NCBI GenBank assembly: GCA_963812255.1
Contig: CAWEUM010000002.1
Span: forward strand, 434,001 to 498,000
Direction of reading: 5' to 3'
Length of the DNA stretch: 64,000 nt
From: DATJGR01 sp963812255
Lineage (GTDB): Bacteria; Pseudomonadota; Gammaproteobacteria; Pseudomonadales; Azotimanducaceae
In this document: positions 61,890 to 64,000 of the stretch, one piece after another
Layout: every line of letters begins with the position of its first letter
Numbering within the stretch: the first letter of the stretch is position 1
Notes under the pieces: model-generated
What the model was told of the DNA's origin: nothing
Database searches by the model: none
Seen by the model: only the letters and a program-made list of their open reading frames with translations
Position numbers and translations under genes: made by a program

Positions 61890-62993
61890 TCAGTTTCCAA
61901 CCGGAAGAGTCAGCACCGGCGCAATGCTCTTGGCATTGCCCGCCTCCAGCTGATACACCTGACCCAGCAGGACAAAAGTAGACTTTGAATCCAGGTCTGA
62001 ATCGTCGATGTAAAACCAACTGTTGCGGTAGTTGACCGCAACTGAAGCGTTGTCCGGTGGGTTGGGACTGGATTTGATCGTCAGCATGCCCTCGGTGACT
62101 TGTTGCCAGTTGAACGGTTGACCTGCGTCGTCAGTGGTGACTGTTACACGACCAGCCGCAACATCCTTTTCTGGGACCTGGACGGATTGGGACAGGAAAT
62201 ACATGACTCCCGCCAAAGACCTGAAGCTCAGGTTAATGCTGCCATCAGAACCATCCCCGGCGGCCAGAATAACCGGAAAAATCCGCTTGCTCGGGTTCAG
62301 ACCGAGAGCGCGACACCATTCGAGATATTCGGGGCGATTAAGCGCTTCGGGTTCAAAGCTCAGTACCCGTTGATTCTTGTAACTGCCACCTGAAACCAGA
62401 CCGTCCAATCCCATTTGGCGCAACAGGAATGCGAGGCGTTTGAATTCCTTGTAGGCAGGCGCATGTGCCGGCGTCGGACCATTGGAACCCTGGGCGTTCC
62501 CGACATTGTTCATTTCATCCACCAGAAGGCGGAATAGTCTTTCCGAACTCCAACCCGAGGTGTCCAGTAGAAACAGCGTATCCACACTGATGGGTGTGAG
62601 TATGCGCTGTACAAAGTCGGCACCCTTCAGCGGTGTGTAAGAGACGGTGGGGGTCTCCTGAGCGACGATTTTTCCCCCGACACCCAGGTAACTGTCCCCC
62701 TGGCCAAGTACGGTGTTGGCATTGACCTCGTTGCTGATGGAGAACTGAGTATTGAGCGCGCTGACTTCAAGGAACATGGGCTGATCCCGGTAGCGCAAGC
62801 GGACGAGGTTCAGCAGCATCTGTTGGTCGTCCGCCTGCCGCAAAACCACGTTGTAGTTGGTGCGGGAGCCGCTCACGAGTTTGGGACCGGCGGACATACA
62901 GCCAGCAAGCGCAACACAGAGGATCAACAGAGCCAGTTTCGTCATTTCCTTGACCATTTTGGGTACTGACAAGTGGCTAGGTGTTGATCGCAA
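61890..62993 (-). CDS. Hypothetical lipoprotein
   Basis: A 367-residue protein with lipobox ALAGC after a hydrophobic stretch (LALLILCVALAGCM). It continues NYNVVLRQADDQQMLLNLVRLRYRDQPMFLEVSAL, a pattern I have met in uncharacterised lipoproteins of many bacteria, with LDTSGWSSERLFRLLVDEMNNV in the centre. TTG 62993 has AAGGGG at good spacing; ATG 62945 (MTKLALL) gives a neater signal peptide, so the start is uncertain. Base composition is visibly less GC-rich than its neighbours, and it sits beside a transposase relic, suggesting acquisition. Confidence 0.72.
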   Translation of the reverse strand: MRSTPSHLSVPKMVKEMTKLALLILCVALAGCMSAGPKLVSGSRTNYNVVLRQADDQQMLLNLVRLRYRDQPMFLEVSALNTQFSISNEVNANTVLGQGDSYLGVGGKIVAQETPTVSYTPLKGADFVQRILTPISVDTLFLLDTSGWSSERLFRLLVDEMNNVGNAQGSNGPTPAHAPAYKEFKRLAFLLRQMGLDGLVSGGSYKNQRVLSFEPEALNRPEYLEWCRALGLNPSKRIFPVILAAGDGSDGSINLSFRSLAGVMYFLSQSVQVPEKDVAAGRVTVTTDDAGQPFNWQQVTEGMLTIKSSPNPPDNASVAVNYRNSWFYIDDSDLDSKSTFVLLGQVYQLEAGNAKSIAPVLTLPVGN

Positions 62994-63030
62994 TGAACAC
63001 CCCTTAGGTAAGCCGTCAGCTGACGCGCGG

Positions 63031-64000
63031 TCAGAGGCCCAGCACCGATTTGGCGATGATGTTGCGTTGAATCTGGTGTGAACCGCCGTAGATCGACGCG
63101 GCGCGGCTCGTCAGGTACGTCGCACCGGCGAGCTCCGCGTGCGCCGGACCTACGCGCGGTTCGTCGTGATCGTTCAATGAAATACGCGTGTGGTTAGGCA
63201 CGCCATAGTAGCCGGCCACTTCGAGCTGCAACGTGTTGATCGTCTGCTCGACGTCGACCGACGCGATCTTGAACTGCGAGGATGCGCCGGATCCGGGATG
63301 CTGGCCAGCGACGAGCCGCGCCAGTGTCGCGAGTTCGATGAATTCGAGCGCCTGAAATCGAATCTCCAGCGCCTGCAGCTGGCGGGCGAACGCGGGCTCG
63401 TCGATCAACGCCGGTGCGCCGTTTGCTGCGTGAGCGGCGACGCGCTTCAGTTCGTTCAGAGACGCCTTGAGTCGTGCGGCAACGCCGCCGCTGCCGCGTT
63501 CATATTCGAGCAAATGTTTGGCGACGGTCCAACCCCGATTTTCGTCCCCGACGCGGTTCTCCACAGGCACGCGCACGTCGTCGAAGAAGACCTGGTTCAG
63601 TTCGTGATCGCCGGCGAGCGTGATGATCGGCTCGACCCGGATGCCGGGCGTGCTCATCTCGATCAGCAGGAACGAAATGCCCTGTTGCGGGCGTCCGTCG
63701 ACGTTCGTGCGCACGAGACAGAAGATGTGGTCCGCGAAGTGTGCGTGCGTCGTCCAGATCTTGCTGCCGTTGACGACATAGTCGTCGCCGTCGCGAATCG
63801 CGCGCGTCTTCAAGCTCGCGAGGTCCGATCCCGATCCGGGCTCCGAATAGCCCTGACACCAATAGTGTTCGCCGGACAGTATGCGCGGCAGGTAGTACGC
63901 CTTCTGAGCATCGTTCGCGTACGCGAACAGCGCGGGCGCCAGCAGCGACGCACCCTGGTTCAGCACGCTCGGCGCACCGGCGCGCGCGCACTCTTCTCGG
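63031..64000 (-). CDS. Acyl-CoA dehydrogenase, N-terminus beyond window edge
   Basis: 323 residues are visible, the frame remaining open to the right edge; about 70-80 N-terminal residues are missing. QGYSEPGSGSDLASLKTRA and YVVNGSKIWTTHAHFAD are FAD/substrate motifs of the acyl-CoA dehydrogenase family, and SIYGGSHQIQRNIIAKSVLGL the conserved C-terminus. The usual catalytic Glu positions are not obvious in the visible part, so the exact acyl substrate class is open. Confidence 0.9.
   Translation of the reverse strand, partial: REECARAGAPSVLNQGASLLAPALFAYANDAQKAYYLPRILSGEHYWCQGYSEPGSGSDLASLKTRAIRDGDDYVVNGSKIWTTHAHFADHIFCLVRTNVDGRPQQGISFLLIEMSTPGIRVEPIITLAGDHELNQVFFDDVRVPVENRVGDENRGWTVAKHLLEYERGSGGVAARLKASLNELKRVAAHAANGAPALIDEPAFARQLQALEIRFQALEFIELATLARLVAGQHPGSGASSQFKIASVDVEQTINTLQLEVAGYYGVPNHTRISLNDHDEPRVGPAHAELAGATYLTSRAASIYGGSHQIQRNIIAKSVLGL

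Noticed and set aside
1..64000. CRISPR array, phage structural genes, replication origin
   Set aside because: No regularly spaced repeats, no phage or DnaA-box cluster recognised anywhere in the window.

Overview
The window is GC-rich (roughly 60-65 %) and densely coded. The gene content points to a free-living, aerobic gammaproteobacterium: psp stress genes (pspA/pspF) with a sigma-54-like promoter, the long (type II) QueF, TamA/TamB, a small bacterial SRP RNA beside tRNA-Ser(GGA), an RND efflux pair, and many acyl-CoA and xenobiotic-type enzymes. No ribosomal or universal marker gene is present, so this placement is inference.

Layout. 0-2 kb: pspA (cut by the left edge) divergent from pspF. 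2-15 kb: catabolic and lipid genes (dimethylformamidase-type large subunit, MFS transporter, D-aminoacylase-type amidohydrolase, acyl-CoA desaturase, enoyl-CoA hydratase/isomerase, acyl-CoA synthetase, cyclase-family hydrolase), then an OmpA-like protein and a double-GNAT protein. 15.5-21.7 kb: CadD-like transporter, periplasmic binding protein, and a copper-flavoured operon (multicopper oxidase, FKBP isomerase, CusF-Sco1 fusion). 22.5-26.6 kb: three-haem cytochrome c, 2Fe-2S subunit and a frameshifted molybdopterin subunit, forming one aldehyde/N-heterocycle-type dehydrogenase. 26.7-29.2 kb: DsbA-like protein, a cyclic-nucleotide-domain flavoprotein and a UBP zinc finger.

29.9-34.4 kb is an accessory region. 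Small unrelated genes are separated by imperfect, same-orientation attC-like sites, and no integrase is seen (a CALIN-type cassette cluster). It abuts tRNA-Ser(GGA) and the SRP RNA gene. Housekeeping genes follow (queF, tamB, tamA), then DsbA-fold isomerase-like genes, a CBS protein and a decayed IS91-like transposase.

44.6-51.1 kb holds an RND efflux operon and a sulfide:quinone oxidoreductase-thioredoxin operon. Each is preceded by the same ATTAG-N6-CTAAY inverted repeat, suggesting one ArsR-family (BigR/SqrR-type) regulon. A PatZ-like acyl-CoA synthetase/acetyltransferase follows. The most notable locus is 56219-57286: an AhpD-like protein whose CxxC is written C-F-Y-UGA, with a hairpin of bacterial SECIS geometry just downstream, so it is a strong selenoprotein candidate that a routine gene caller would split in two. 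The right end has an acyl-CoA ligase, a frameshifted membrane protein, a TIR protein separated from a TolB/TPR protein by one in-frame amber codon, a low-GC lipoprotein, and an acyl-CoA dehydrogenase cut by the right edge.
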